64,000 nt of DNA from Actinocorallia populi (GTDB lineage: Bacteria > Actinomycetota > Actinomycetes > Streptosporangiales > Streptosporangiaceae). The stretch covers positions 682,001-746,000 of the forward strand of contig NZ_PVZV01000001.1 of the NCBI RefSeq assembly GCF_002995495.1. Reading direction: 5' to 3'. Numbering within the stretch: the first letter of the stretch is position 1; every line of letters begins with the position of its first letter. The notes beneath the pieces are model-generated. The model was not told where the DNA came from and did no database searches. It saw only the letters and a list, made by a program, of their open reading frames with translations. Positions 32,956 to 41,803 of this stretch are shown here, one piece after another. Position numbers and translations under genes: made by a program.

Positions 32956-33992
32956 AGTTCCTCCGGGTTCACTCGGGGGTCGGCCAGGCAGTAGAGGACG
33001 TCGGAGAGGAGGTTCCCGGCCAGGACCGCGGCGGCGGCGAGGACGGTGACCGCGGCGAGGAGGGGGAAGTCGGCGGCGGTGGCGGCCTCGGTGGTGGCCG
33101 CGGCCATGCCGGGCCAGCTGAAGATCGTCTCGATGAGGAGGGCCCCGGTGATCACCTCGGGGACGCGGGTGCCGATCAGGGTGAGCACGGGCAGGAGGCC
33201 CGAGCGCAGCGCGTGGCCGAACAGGACGGTGCGTTCGCGCAGGCCGCGGGCGCGGGCGCCGCGCACGGGGTCCTCGGTGAGGGCCTCGGTGACGCCCTGC
33301 CGGACGTAGAGCAGGAACCACGGCATCTGGGAGATCGCCAGGACCCCCGCGGGCAGCACGAGGTGCCGCAGCAGCCCGCCGGGGGTGATGGTGTCGGAGC
33401 CAGGTTCGCTGAGGCCGCCCGCGGGCAGGACGCCGAGCTGGAGTGCGAAGAACCAGATGGCCAGCAGGCCGACCCAGAACGAGGGGGCGGCCTCCAGCGC
33501 GTAGGCCAGGGAGGTGAGGGAGCGGTCCAGCGGGCCGCCGGGCCGCCGGGCGGCCGCGACCCCCAGGACGACCGCCACCGCGATGGCCGCCGCGAGCCCG
33601 GTGGCGCACAGCAGCGCGGTCCACCCGATCCGTTCGGCGATCACGTCGGCGACCGGCTGCCGGAAGATGCTGGACTCGCCGAGGTCGCCGGTCAGCGCGG
33701 ACGTCAGCCAGTTCCACCACTGCCGGGGGAAGGGCTCGTCCACGCCGAGGTTGCGGGCGACCTGGTCGAGGGTCTCCTGCGACGCGGTGAGCGCCGCCGA
33801 CCCCAGGTACTGCTTGACGGGGTCGAACGGCGAGGCCGCGGACAGCGCGAACACCCCGAAGGTGACCGCGGCCAGCACCGGCACGGCCGCCAGCAGCCGC
33901 CGTCCGACCAGCCGCAGCAGCGTCCCGCCCAGGCCCCGCCGCCCGAAGGGGGCGCGCGGGACCCGCGGAGGCGCCTTCACGAGGGAGGTCAC
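32952..33992 (-). CDS. ABC importer permease 1 (NikB/DppB-like)
   Basis: 346 residues, about six membrane helices. RLVGRRLLAAVPVLAAVTFGVFALS leads; ARNLGVDEPFPRQWWNWLTSALTGDLGESSIFRQPVADVI is the DppB periplasmic signature; and EALTEDPVRGARARGLRERTVLFGHALRSGLLPVL is the ATPase-coupling loop. GTG at 33992 overlaps the binding-protein stop by 4 bases. Confidence 0.85.
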   Translation of the reverse strand: MTSLVKAPPRVPRAPFGRRGLGGTLLRLVGRRLLAAVPVLAAVTFGVFALSAASPFDPVKQYLGSAALTASQETLDQVARNLGVDEPFPRQWWNWLTSALTGDLGESSIFRQPVADVIAERIGWTALLCATGLAAAIAVAVVLGVAAARRPGGPLDRSLTSLAYALEAAPSFWVGLLAIWFFALQLGVLPAGGLSEPGSDTITPGGLLRHLVLPAGVLAISQMPWFLLYVRQGVTEALTEDPVRGARARGLRERTVLFGHALRSGLLPVLTLIGTRVPEVITGALLIETIFSWPGMAAATTEAATAADFPLLAAVTVLAAAAVLAGNLLSDVLYCLADPRVNPEEL

Positions 33993-35569
33993 CGCGGAAG
34001 GGTCCAGTCCTGGAGGTTCCACCAGGGGCCGCCCATGCCGTGGTCGTGCGGCTCGAGCTGGGTCGTCAGGCCCTCGTACGCGTCGGAGACGACGTAGTCG
34101 TGGCCGATGTGGGTGAGGTAGGTGTAGCCGGGGTTGTCGGCGAACCGCTGCTGGACGGTGGTGTAGGCCTCGCGGCGTTCGGCCTCGTCGCCGCTCTCGC
34201 GGCCGGCGTCCAGCGCCTCGTCGACGCCGGGGTCGGTGTAGTGCCCCATGTTGTTCCAGCCGTTGCCGATGAGGCCGGAGTGCAGGGTCGAGTAGAGGTC
34301 GAAGTCCGGGTCGAACCCGGCACCGCCGCCCGCGAGCACCGCGTCCTCGCCGAGGAGGGGCTCGATGACCTCCCACGTCCCGGCCTGCACCTTCACCTCG
34401 ACGCCGATCCCCTTGGCCTCGGAGGCGTAGGCGAGCGCGTGGTCCTGGCGGAGCTTGTCGCCGGAGGGGTACCAGAGGTCGAAGGACGCGCGCCGCCCGT
34501 CCTTCTCGCGGACCCCGCCGTCTCCGGCCTTCCATCCGGCCGCGTCGAGGATCTGCGCCGCCTTCGCGTCGTCGTGGGCGACCTTGGTCTCCGGGGCGAA
34601 CCACGGGCTGTTCTCGGGGATGGGGCCGTAGGCGGGCCGTCCGGAGCCCCGGAGGATCGACTCGACCATGAGTTCGCGGTCGACGGCCAGGTTGAGCGCC
34701 TGCCGGACGGCCTTGTCGCCGGTGACGGGGTTGCCGGTCGGCAGGGTGACGGACCGGTAGTCGACGGACTCGGCGCGCATGACGCGGGTCCCGTCGGCCT
34801 TCTCGAACGTCCGGGCGAGGGAGGGCGGGAGCACGGCCCCGTCGAGCTCCCCGGCCCGCAGCCGGGTCGCCCGGACGTCGTCGTCGGGGATGAAGACGGC
34901 GGTGAAGGTCTTCACCTCGGGGGCGCCGCCCCAGTAGCCGGGGTTGGCCTTGAGGACCATCTTCTCGCCCTTGCGCCAGGACTCGAGGACGTAAGGCCCG
35001 GTCCCGACGGGGGAGGTGTTGTAGGCGCCGGTGTCGACGTCCTGCCCGGCGGCGGCCTTCTGCGAGGCGATGGGCAGCACCGTGCGCTCGGCGAACGGCG
35101 CGTAGGGGTACTTCAGCCTGAAGACGACGGTGTGGTCGCCTTCGGCGGTGACGCTCTCCACCGCCGCGATCTCGTCCCGGGAGCCGTTGCTGGTCTTCTC
35201 GTCGAGGATCGTCTCGTAGGTGAAGACGACGTCGGCGGCGGTGAACGGCGTCCCGTCGCTGAACTTCACGCCCTGCCGCAGTGTGTAGGTGTAGGTCAGC
35301 CCGTCCTGCGACACCTCGGGCAGGGCGGTCGCGAGCGCGGGTTCCAGTTCGAGCTTCTGGTTCCGCTGGAGGAGCCCGTCGAAGATCTTGGAGTTGCCGT
35401 CCTTGCCGTACCCGAGCAGGGGGCTCAGGGTGTCCGGCTCGGTGGCCAGTCCCACGGTCAGCGTCGAGAGGTCCTGCCCGCTCTCCGCGTCCGGCGCCGA
35501 ACACGCCGCGAGCCCGGCGACGAGCACCGCCGCGGCCAGCGTCCTCGCCCCGCCCCTCCACGACCTCAC
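33989..35569 (-). CDS. ABC importer substrate-binding lipoprotein (SBP family 5, probable NikA type)
   Basis: 526 residues. Signal peptide with lipobox LAACS (Cys23), then LSTLTVGLATEPDTLSPLLGYGKDGNSKIFDGLLQRN, YTYTLRQGVKFSDGTPFTAADVVFTYE and NTSPVGTGPYVLESWRKGEKMVLKANPGYWGG, all family 5 (peptide/nickel). Membrane-anchored receptor that passes ligand to the two permeases. First gene of an operon in which all five genes overlap. The nickel assignment rests on the Nur-box palindrome 24 bases before the start, not on ligand residues. Confidence 0.85.
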   Translation of the reverse strand: MRSWRGGARTLAAAVLVAGLAACSAPDAESGQDLSTLTVGLATEPDTLSPLLGYGKDGNSKIFDGLLQRNQKLELEPALATALPEVSQDGLTYTYTLRQGVKFSDGTPFTAADVVFTYETILDEKTSNGSRDEIAAVESVTAEGDHTVVFRLKYPYAPFAERTVLPIASQKAAAGQDVDTGAYNTSPVGTGPYVLESWRKGEKMVLKANPGYWGGAPEVKTFTAVFIPDDDVRATRLRAGELDGAVLPPSLARTFEKADGTRVMRAESVDYRSVTLPTGNPVTGDKAVRQALNLAVDRELMVESILRGSGRPAYGPIPENSPWFAPETKVAHDDAKAAQILDAAGWKAGDGGVREKDGRRASFDLWYPSGDKLRQDHALAYASEAKGIGVEVKVQAGTWEVIEPLLGEDAVLAGGGAGFDPDFDLYSTLHSGLIGNGWNNMGHYTDPGVDEALDAGRESGDEAERREAYTTVQQRFADNPGYTYLTHIGHDYVVSDAYEGLTTQLEPHDHGMGGPWWNLQDWTLPR

Positions 35570-35592
35570 GTATTCTCCGCCCTTCGTTAGCT

Positions 35593-35611
35593 ATTGCAAG
35601 TGACTTGCAAT
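35593..35611 (-). promoter_or_regulatory. Perfect Nur-box palindrome (nickel-responsive Fur-family operator)
   Basis: ATTGCAAGT-G-ACTTGCAAT is a 19-bp perfect palindrome that contains TTGCAA-N5-TTGCAA exactly, the arrangement described for the Streptomyces Nur box (TTGCaa-N5-ttGCAA). It lies 24-42 bases upstream of the binding-protein start, where repression by nickel-loaded Nur would block the promoter. Confidence 0.75.
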
Positions 35612-35722
35612 TACAGACCTCGTGCATGACAACACATCCCGGCCTTGTCTGTCCAGTCAGAGATATAGGTCACGTGCGACGGCGGAAGGCCGCCCGGCGG
35701 GCGGTGCGGCGATACTGGCCGC

Positions 35723-36985
35723 ATGGCGGACAGCAGGGCGGGCCGGGGCGGGCGGACGCAGGAGGAGATACGGCAGCGCCATCTGGGGGAGCTGCTGCGG
35801 CGGGTGCACGTGGAGGGCGCCCTGTCGCGGGCCGCGCTCGCCGGGCGGATGGGGCTGAACCGCAGCACGATCATGACGTTGACCGCGGAGCTCGCCGCGG
35901 CGGGGCTGGTGCGGGAGGAGAAACCGGCGGAGACGGGGCGTGCCGGGCGGCCGTCCCTGGTCGTCACGCCCGAGCCGGAGCGGGTCTTCGGGCTGGCGTT
36001 CGACGTGGCGGTGGACCGGCTGGTGGCGGCGCGGGTCGGGCTCGGCGGGCGGATCCTGGAGCGCCGTGAGGCGGTGCGGCCCCGGGCCGGCGTCGATCTC
36101 GACGACGTCGTCGGGGTGCTCGCCGGCTTCGGCCGGGAACTCGCCGCCGCGGCCGCGCCCGGCGCGGTGTGCGCCGGGCTCGGCGCGTCCTACTGCGGCA
36201 TGGTCAGGCGCGCCGACGGGATGGTGCGCTACGGGCCGCACCTCGGCTGGGTCGACCAGGCGTTCGGCGCGAAACTCGCGGACGGCCTGGGGCTCGGCCT
36301 GCCCGTCGAGGTCGGCAACGAGGCGCATCTGGGCGCGATCGCCGAACACACGCGCGGCGTCGGCGTCGGCGCGGACGACCTGATCTACCTGCACGGGGAC
36401 GTCGGCGTGGGCGGCGGGATCCTCGTCGGCGGCAAGCTCCTGGACGGCGACGGCGGCTACGGCTGCGAACTGGGCCACATGCTGGTGAACCCGTTCGACG
36501 GCAGGCCGTGCCTGTGCGGCTCGCGCGGCTGCCTGGAGGCCGAGGTCGGCGAGGAGGCGCTGCTCGACCTCGCCGGACGCTCCGGCGAACTGTTCGGCAG
36601 GGACGGCATCCGCGCCGTCGTGGCACTCGCCGGGCAGGGCGACGCCCGCGCCGGACGGGCGCTGGACCACATCGGCGACTGGCTCGGCGTCGGCGTGGTC
36701 AACCTGATCAACCTGTTCAACCCCGCCGTGGTGGTCTTCGGCGGCATGCTCCGCGACCTCTACCCCGGCACCGCCGCACGCGTCCGCTCCCGCATCGACG
36801 CCCACGTCCTGCCCGTCTCCCGGGAGCGCGTCCGCCTGGCCACCACCGCCCTCGCCGACGACACCACCCTCCAGGGCGCCGCCGAACTGGCCTTCTCCGC
36901 CCTCCTCGCCGACCCCCTGGAAACCCTCACCGCCCGCCCGCCGTCACCGGGCCGGACGGCGGACCGCCCTCGAGGCGGGTCATGA
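35723..36985 (+). CDS. ROK-family transcriptional regulator
   Basis: 420 residues. N-terminal winged helix (RRVHVEGALSRAALAGRMGLNRSTIMTLTAELAAAGLVREE), then an ROK sugar-kinase-like domain with DVAVDRLVAAR, VGNEAHLGAIAEH, GVGGGILVGGKLLDG and the zinc motif CELGHMLVNPFDGRPCLCGSRGCLE. Usually senses a sugar or sugar phosphate. Divergent from the importer across about 150 bases; control of the importer by it is possible but the Nur box is the clearer signal. Overlaps the convergent hydrolase by 6 bases. Confidence 0.88.
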   Translation: MADSRAGRGGRTQEEIRQRHLGELLRRVHVEGALSRAALAGRMGLNRSTIMTLTAELAAAGLVREEKPAETGRAGRPSLVVTPEPERVFGLAFDVAVDRLVAARVGLGGRILERREAVRPRAGVDLDDVVGVLAGFGRELAAAAAPGAVCAGLGASYCGMVRRADGMVRYGPHLGWVDQAFGAKLADGLGLGLPVEVGNEAHLGAIAEHTRGVGVGADDLIYLHGDVGVGGGILVGGKLLDGDGGYGCELGHMLVNPFDGRPCLCGSRGCLEAEVGEEALLDLAGRSGELFGRDGIRAVVALAGQGDARAGRALDHIGDWLGVGVVNLINLFNPAVVVFGGMLRDLYPGTAARVRSRIDAHVLPVSRERVRLATTALADDTTLQGAAELAFSALLADPLETLTARPPSPGRTADRPRGGS

Positions 36986-37795
36986 CCGGTCCGGGGCGAC
37001 GGCCTGCCCTTCGGACAGCCACCGGGCGACGAGGCCGGTGACGATCTCGCCGCCGCGGTCGTTCAGGTGGAGGTGGTCGACGAGGAGCGCGAGCCCGTTG
37101 CCGCGGGAGACCTCGTCCCAGCTCCGCCCCAGGAGGTGGTGCTCGGCTCCGGCCGCGAGGGCGGTCACGAAATCGAAGCCGTACGGGGTGCCGCCGCCGT
37201 TCTCCTGGAGGAAGGCGACCGCCTGCTCGTGCAGGGGAAGGTAGTCGACCCGGGCGCGCTCGGCGGTCTCCTTGATCACGGCGTTGTAGCCGACGAGTTC
37301 GCGGTTGCGCCGCGAGCCGAGGTCCTCGCCGATCGGGGGCAGGGACAGCAGCGCGATCCGGGCCGAGGTCCTCTCCTTGATCCGGCCGACGATCGCGCCG
37401 AAATTGGTGCGGTACTCCGCCAGGGGCACGCCGTCGAGGACGTCGTTGGTGCCGACCAGGATCGTGACCGCGTCCGGGCGGCACGCCACGATGTCGGAGT
37501 CGACCCGTTCGAGGAGGCCGCCGCTGGTGTCGCCGTTGACGCCTGCGTTGACGAACTCGTACCCCCGGTGCTCGGGCCGGTCGCGCAGCGCGCCGACCCA
37601 GTTCGCGCCGAGCGTTCCCTGGGTCATGCTGGCGCCCGCCGCGACGACCACGGGGCCGGGGCCCGGTTCTCGGCCGCACGCTTCGGCGGGCGGGTTCTCG
37701 GCCGAGCGTACGAACGTCAGGTATCCGGCGGTGACCGTGAGGCCGAGCACGGTCGCGAGCAGCACGCCCACCGCGATGAGGATCCGCTTCTTCAT
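36980..37795 (-). CDS. SGNH/GDSL hydrolase, exported
   Basis: 271 residues. N-terminal membrane anchor or signal (ILIAVGVLLATVLGLTVTAGYLTF). SGNH blocks: VVAAGASMTQGT (nucleophile Ser in GAS rather than GDS), NAGVNGDTSG, VGTNDVLDG and the Asp-His pair in LLVDHLHLND. Likely an esterase acting outside the membrane. ATG at 37795, two bases after the stop of the NAD(P)-binding gene, so cotranscribed and under the TetR operator. Confidence 0.82.
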   Translation of the reverse strand: MKKRILIAVGVLLATVLGLTVTAGYLTFVRSAENPPAEACGREPGPGPVVVAAGASMTQGTLGANWVGALRDRPEHRGYEFVNAGVNGDTSGGLLERVDSDIVACRPDAVTILVGTNDVLDGVPLAEYRTNFGAIVGRIKERTSARIALLSLPPIGEDLGSRRNRELVGYNAVIKETAERARVDYLPLHEQAVAFLQENGGGTPYGFDFVTALAAGAEHHLLGRSWDEVSRGNGLALLVDHLHLNDRGGEIVTGLVARWLSEGQAVAPDRS

Positions 37796-37797
37796 GG

Positions 37798-38424
37798 TCA
37801 GTACCCCAGGGCTACGGTGCGGCCGACGGTGTCGGGGTCGTCCAGCACGTTGAGGGCGGCGTGGGCGAGGTCGGCGCGGGCGAGCGTGATGCCGCCGCGC
37901 ACGTTGCGGTCGAGGGCGGTGCGGTAGGGGCGGGGAGCGCCGTCGGTGAGCCGCGGCGGGCGCAGGATCGTCCAGTCCAGGCCGCTGTCGCGGACCACCC
38001 GTTCGGTGCGGACGAAGTCGGCGAACGCCTCCCGGAGGAAGCGGCCGAGCAGCGGCTTGACCAGGGCGCGGGTGAACGGGCCGTCCCCCTCGTCGACGAC
38101 GTGCCCGCTGGCGGTGACGACGACGAGGCGGCGTCCGCCGGTGGAGCGCATGGCGGTGATGATCGAGCGGGCTCCGTCGGAGCACACCGTCGTCTCGCCC
38201 TTGCCGCGGGGGCCCAGTGCCGACACGACGGCGTCGCGGCCGGTCAGGGCGGCGCCGATCGCGGCGGGGTCCATCACGTCGGCGACGACGGTCTCGAGGA
38301 GCGGGTGCTCCGGCAGGCCGCGGGGGTTCCTGACGACCGCGGTGACGTGGTGGCCGGCGTCGAGCGACTGGCGCACGAGGTGCAGCCCGGTCCCTCCGGT
38401 CGCGCCGAGGACGGTGATGCGCAT
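37798..38424 (-). CDS. NAD(P)-binding (NmrA/atypical SDR) protein
   Basis: 208 residues. Rossmann motif VLGATGGTGLHLVRQ at the N terminus, VVRNPRGLPEHP, VVSALGPRGKGETTVCSDGARSIITAM, VVTASGHVV and LDWTILRPPRLTDG, the pattern of NmrA/BVR-B-like reductases. Substrate unknown. First gene of a two-gene unit with the SGNH hydrolase, divergent from a TetR gene with a perfect 16-bp inverted repeat between. Confidence 0.85.
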   Translation of the reverse strand: MRITVLGATGGTGLHLVRQSLDAGHHVTAVVRNPRGLPEHPLLETVVADVMDPAAIGAALTGRDAVVSALGPRGKGETTVCSDGARSIITAMRSTGGRRLVVVTASGHVVDEGDGPFTRALVKPLLGRFLREAFADFVRTERVVRDSGLDWTILRPPRLTDGAPRPYRTALDRNVRGGITLARADLAHAALNVLDDPDTVGRTVALGY

Positions 38425-38437
38425 CGGACCCTCCAGG

Positions 38438-38482
38438 GGTTAGTGAACACTAGCCCCTATGCTGATCTAGTGTTCACTAACC
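38438..38482. promoter_or_regulatory. TetR operator, 16-bp perfect inverted repeat
   Basis: GGTTAGTGAACACTAG (38438-38453) and its exact reverse complement (38467-38482) with a 13-base spacer holding TATGCT. Each arm is itself near-palindromic (TAGTG-AA-CACTA), so two TetR dimers may bind. It lies in the spacer between the NAD(P)-binding gene and the tetR gene and probably represses both. Confidence 0.8.
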
Positions 38483-38507
38483 TGTCAAACGGCGGAGGAA
38501 GGGCGGC

Positions 38508-39086
38508 ATGAGCACGAGGGAGCGGATCCTCGACGCGGCCGCGGAGATCCTCCGGACGCGCGGGGTCGCGCAGGCCACGACCAAGGAGATCGCGCAGGCG
38601 TCGGCGGTCTCGGAGCCGACGCTCTACAAGTACTTCGGGGACAAGGAGCGGTTGCTGCTCGCCGTCCTGGAGGAGAGGCTGCCAGGCCTGTCCCGGGTGT
38701 CCGTCCGGCCGGGAGAGGGCGACATCGAGAACAACCTCGCCGAACTCGCCTACGCGTCCCTGGAGTTCTACCAGCGCTCGATACCCATGCTCGGCGCGCT
38801 CCTCTCGGACCCGCAACGCATGCGGGCGCACCGTGAGGCCATGTCCCAGCACGGCGCCGGCCCCGACCGCCCCCGCAAGGCCTTCGCCGCCTACCTGCGC
38901 GCGGAGCAGGACGCAGGCCGGGTCGATCCGGCCGCCGAACCCGAAGCCGCCGCGGCCCTCCTCCTCGGCGCCTGCTTCCAGGAGGCCTTCCTGCGCTACT
39001 ACCAGCACGGCCCGGACGCCCCCGCGGCCCCGCGCGCCTTCGCCGAGTCCCTCGCCCGTTCCGTCGTCCGCCCGCTCCTGCGCTGA
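38508..39086 (+). CDS. TetR-family transcriptional regulator
   Basis: 192 residues. N-terminal HTH: RERILDAAAEILRTRGVAQATTKEIAQASAVSEPTLYKYFGDKERLLLAVLEE. The C-terminal helical part (LEFYQRSIPMLGALLSDPQRMR to LLLGACFQEAFLRYY) binds an unknown ligand. Predicted to control itself and the divergent NAD(P)-binding/hydrolase pair through the operator 26 bases upstream. Confidence 0.9.
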   Translation: MSTRERILDAAAEILRTRGVAQATTKEIAQASAVSEPTLYKYFGDKERLLLAVLEERLPGLSRVSVRPGEGDIENNLAELAYASLEFYQRSIPMLGALLSDPQRMRAHREAMSQHGAGPDRPRKAFAAYLRAEQDAGRVDPAAEPEAAAALLLGACFQEAFLRYYQHGPDAPAAPRAFAESLARSVVRPLLR

Positions 39087-39102
39087 CCGGGGCGGCACCC
39101 GC

Positions 39103-39768
39103 TCAAGCCTCGAACGCCCGGCGGACGTGAAAGCGCTCGGCGACCAGGAGGTTGGGCACCCAGCACAGGAAGGGCACGAGGAGGTAGGCGCGGTCGAAGG
39201 CCGCCTCGGGGCCGGTACCGGGTTGGAGGGCCATGAGGACGATCAGCCACAGCCGGAGCGTGACGCCCGCGTACGTCAGGGCGAAGAGGCGGACGGCCCA
39301 GCGGCGGTGCGCGGCGACGTCCCTCCGCCTGATCGTCACATAGGCGGCGGCGGCGAAGCCCACCCACAGCAGGGCGAGCGATCCGAAGCCCGCCGTGCCC
39401 ACGGGGCCGGCCAGGTTGAACGGAGCCATCAGCAGGCCCGCGAACCCCGCGAGCACGATGGCGGAGAGCACGATCCGTCCACAGGCCCGGTGAACCTTCG
39501 GCGTCCGGGCCCGTAGCCTTGAGGAGAGCTGGAGGGGGCTCAGCAGCAGCGCGAGGCCGCCGCCGACGACGTGGACGTAGAAGACGGCCCGCAACCACGG
39601 CGCTCGGCCGGCGTAGTCGGCGGCGAGGCCGCTGTCGGCCGCGGCGAGTTCGTCGAGCGGGGCGGTCAGGTAGGGCAGCGGCGCGAACACCGCGAGGGCG
39701 GCGGCGCTCAGCGCCAGCCACCACAGGCCTGCGGTGCGGCTTCCGGTACGGGGCACGTGCGGCGTCAT
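39103..39768 (-). CDS. DUF2306-type membrane protein
   Basis: 221 residues with about six membrane helices: WWLALSAAALAVFAPLPYL, FYVHVVGGGLALLLSPLQL and RTPKVHRACGRIVLSAIVLAGFAGLLM, then RRRDVAAHRRWAVRLFALTYAGVTLRLW, the DUF2306 pattern with conserved His residues (VHR, AHRRW). Function unknown. ATG at 39768; a GTG two codons earlier is possible. Divergent from the sensor kinase with about 85 bases between, so it could be a target of that system. Confidence 0.8.
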   Translation of the reverse strand: MTPHVPRTGSRTAGLWWLALSAAALAVFAPLPYLTAPLDELAAADSGLAADYAGRAPWLRAVFYVHVVGGGLALLLSPLQLSSRLRARTPKVHRACGRIVLSAIVLAGFAGLLMAPFNLAGPVGTAGFGSLALLWVGFAAAAYVTIRRRDVAAHRRWAVRLFALTYAGVTLRLWLIVLMALQPGTGPEAAFDRAYLLVPFLCWVPNLLVAERFHVRRAFEA

Positions 39769-39853
39769 GGCCACAAGCTAGGAACGCGGCTTTCGTGCTC
39801 GCTTCCCTCGTGCGAGGGATTCGCTCCGCGCCGTCGCCGGGGGACGATGCGGT

Positions 39854-40897
39854 ATGCGCATCTGGTCGTCGGCCGGACTGGTCGCCCTGTCCGTGGCGGC
39901 GAGCCTGGTCATCCGGTCGGAGCCGCCCTACCGGGAGCTGGACGCCCTCGGCGTGGTCCTGGGCGTGCTCTCGGTGCTCGTCCTGCTCCGGCCGCGGACG
40001 GCTCCGGTGGGGACGCTCGCCGCGGCGTGCGCGGTGCTGGCCGTCAACGCGGCGGCCGGTTACGCCGCGACCATCGTCCACTGGTCCGTGTGGATCGCGC
40101 TGTGCGCCTGCTTCTCCTCCTACGGGGACCGCCGTCGACGGCTCGCCTGCGTGCTCGTCTTCCTGTTCGGGCTGTTCGGTTACATCGCGCTGGACCGGGA
40201 TCCGCTGGAGACGGTGCCGGGGATCGTGATGGGCTTCCTCATCGCGACGGTGGGCGGCGACGCCGTGCACAGCCGGCGGGCCTACAACGCGGCGGCCGAG
40301 GCACGCCTCCTGCTGGAGGAGCGGACCCGGCTGGCCCGCGAGCTGCACGACGCGCTGGGCCACGCGGTCAACGTGATGGTCATGCAGGCGGCGGTCGGCC
40401 GCAGGGTCTTCGCCGATGACCCGGAGTTCGCGCGCGAGGCGCTGGGGCACGTCGAGACCCTCGGCAGAGGGGCGCTTCAGGAGCTCGACCAGGTGATCCA
40501 GGCGCTCTCCCCCGATGATGAGATGCCCCTCATGACCGACCTGCCCGCACTGGCGGAACGGGTCCGCGCCGCCGGACGCGAACTCGCCCTCGACATCGCG
40601 GAGGTCGAACTGTCCCCCGGCGGGTCGAGAGCGCTCAACCGGATCGTCCAGGAGGCCGTCACGAACGCGCTGCGCCACACCGACACCGGCGTCATCCGGG
40701 TGAGCCTCGAACAGGCCGCGGACGGGGTGCGCCTCGAGGTCGGCAACGAAGGCTCCGGTTTCGCCCCTCCCGTCCCCGGACGGGGCCTGTCCAACATGCG
40801 GCGGCGCGTCCTGGCCGAAGGAGGGGAGTTCCACGCCGGACCGTCACCGGACGGGTTCCTCGTCCGCGCGGTCCTCCCCCGGCGGGCACCGGCGTGA
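39854..40897 (+). CDS. Sensor histidine kinase (NarL/DesK type)
   Basis: 347 residues. Four to five N-terminal membrane helices, then a HisKA_3 dimerisation domain with phospho-acceptor His in RLARELHDALGHAVNVMVMQA and a HATPase domain (IVQEAVTNALRHTDTG, LEVGNEGSGF, GRGLSNMRRRV). Autophosphorylates and passes phosphate to the next gene's product, whose GTG start overlaps its stop (GTGA). The signal is unknown; the membrane domain has little outside the bilayer, suggesting intramembrane sensing. Confidence 0.88.
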   Translation: MRIWSSAGLVALSVAASLVIRSEPPYRELDALGVVLGVLSVLVLLRPRTAPVGTLAAACAVLAVNAAAGYAATIVHWSVWIALCACFSSYGDRRRRLACVLVFLFGLFGYIALDRDPLETVPGIVMGFLIATVGGDAVHSRRAYNAAAEARLLLEERTRLARELHDALGHAVNVMVMQAAVGRRVFADDPEFAREALGHVETLGRGALQELDQVIQALSPDDEMPLMTDLPALAERVRAAGRELALDIAEVELSPGGSRALNRIVQEAVTNALRHTDTGVIRVSLEQAADGVRLEVGNEGSGFAPPVPGRGLSNMRRRVLAEGGEFHAGPSPDGFLVRAVLPRRAPA

Positions 40898-41538
40898 TCC
40901 GCGTGTTCCTGGCCGACGACGAGGAGCTGGTCAGAAGGACGATGCGGGTGCTCCTGGCGGCCGAACCGGACATCACCGTGGTCGGCGAGGCGGCGAACGG
41001 CCACCACACGATCGCCGGGGTGCGGGCGTCGTGCCCCGACGTCGTGCTCATGGACGTGCGGATGCCGGGCCACGACGGCGTCCACGCCACCCGGGAGATC
41101 GCCTCCTGGGCGGAGCCGCGCCCCCGGGTGCTGGTCCTCACCACCTTCGACCTGGACGACGTGGTGGACGACGCCATCGCCGCGGGGGCCGACGGCTTCC
41201 TCCTCAAACGGGCGACCCCGGAGGAGGTCGTCGCCGCGGTCCGCACCGTCGCGGCGGGCGACGCGCTCCTGGCCCCCCAGGTGACCCGCCGCCTCCTGCG
41301 GTCCCTGGCCGCCCGTCCCCGCCGTCCCGAGCCGCCCGTCCCATTCACCGAACGCGAGGCGCTGGTCCTGCGCGCGCTGGCGGACGGGTCGTCGAACGCG
41401 GAGATCGCCGCCTCGATGCACGTCTCCCTGGAGACGGTGAAGACGCACATCAAGAACATCCTGCACAAGCTCGGTGTCCGCGACCGCACCCAGGCCGTCG
41501 TCTGGGCGTACCGCACCGGTTTCACCGACCGTCCCTGA
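40894..41538 (+). CDS. NarL-family response regulator
   Basis: 214 residues. Receiver domain IRVFLADDEELVRRTMRVLL with phospho-Asp in PDVVLMDVRMPG and Lys in FLLKRATPEEV; LuxR-type HTH FTEREALVLRALADGSSNAEIAASMHVSLETVKTHIKNILHKLGVRDR. Partner of the overlapping kinase. A strong hairpin follows about 100 bases later. Confidence 0.92.
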   Translation: MIRVFLADDEELVRRTMRVLLAAEPDITVVGEAANGHHTIAGVRASCPDVVLMDVRMPGHDGVHATREIASWAEPRPRVLVLTTFDLDDVVDDAIAAGADGFLLKRATPEEVVAAVRTVAAGDALLAPQVTRRLLRSLAARPRRPEPPVPFTEREALVLRALADGSSNAEIAASMHVSLETVKTHIKNILHKLGVRDRTQAVVWAYRTGFTDRP

Positions 41539-41637
41539 CGGCCGCCGGTTCGTTCGGGAAGGGCCGAGGCCGTCCGGCGCAGCGCTCCCGGACGGGGCCG
41601 CCTTCCGAACACCTCGGCCGCCCCCTGCGTCTCACGG

Positions 41638-41663
41638 GTGCCCCTGACGAAAGACAGGGGCAC
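41638..41663 (+). terminator. Terminator of the two-component operon
   Basis: GTGCCCCTG and CAGGGGCAC form a 9-bp perfect stem with the loop ACGAAAGA, 100 bases after the response-regulator stop and 140 bases before the DedA gene. Confidence 0.6.
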
Positions 41664-41803
41664 TGAGCGACTTCTGGGGGAAGCGGAGGATTCTCCGTAA
41701 CTCGTAGATTCACCATGAATGTTGCAGGTCATGATTCCGCGAGGACGACGAGTGGCACGGGGGGCGCTGTGAGGGGTGGACGGGACGACGCGGGGCGGGC
41801 CGG

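Noticed and set aside
33989-35569. Oligopeptide importer assignment for the SBP
   Set aside because: Family 5 homology alone cannot separate peptide from nickel; the exact Nur box favours nickel, so peptide is kept only as the alternative.
32949-35590. Long plus-strand frames opposite the importer operon
   Set aside because: Val/Gly/Asp-rich shadows; all five minus-strand genes have ABC transporter motifs and overlapping starts.
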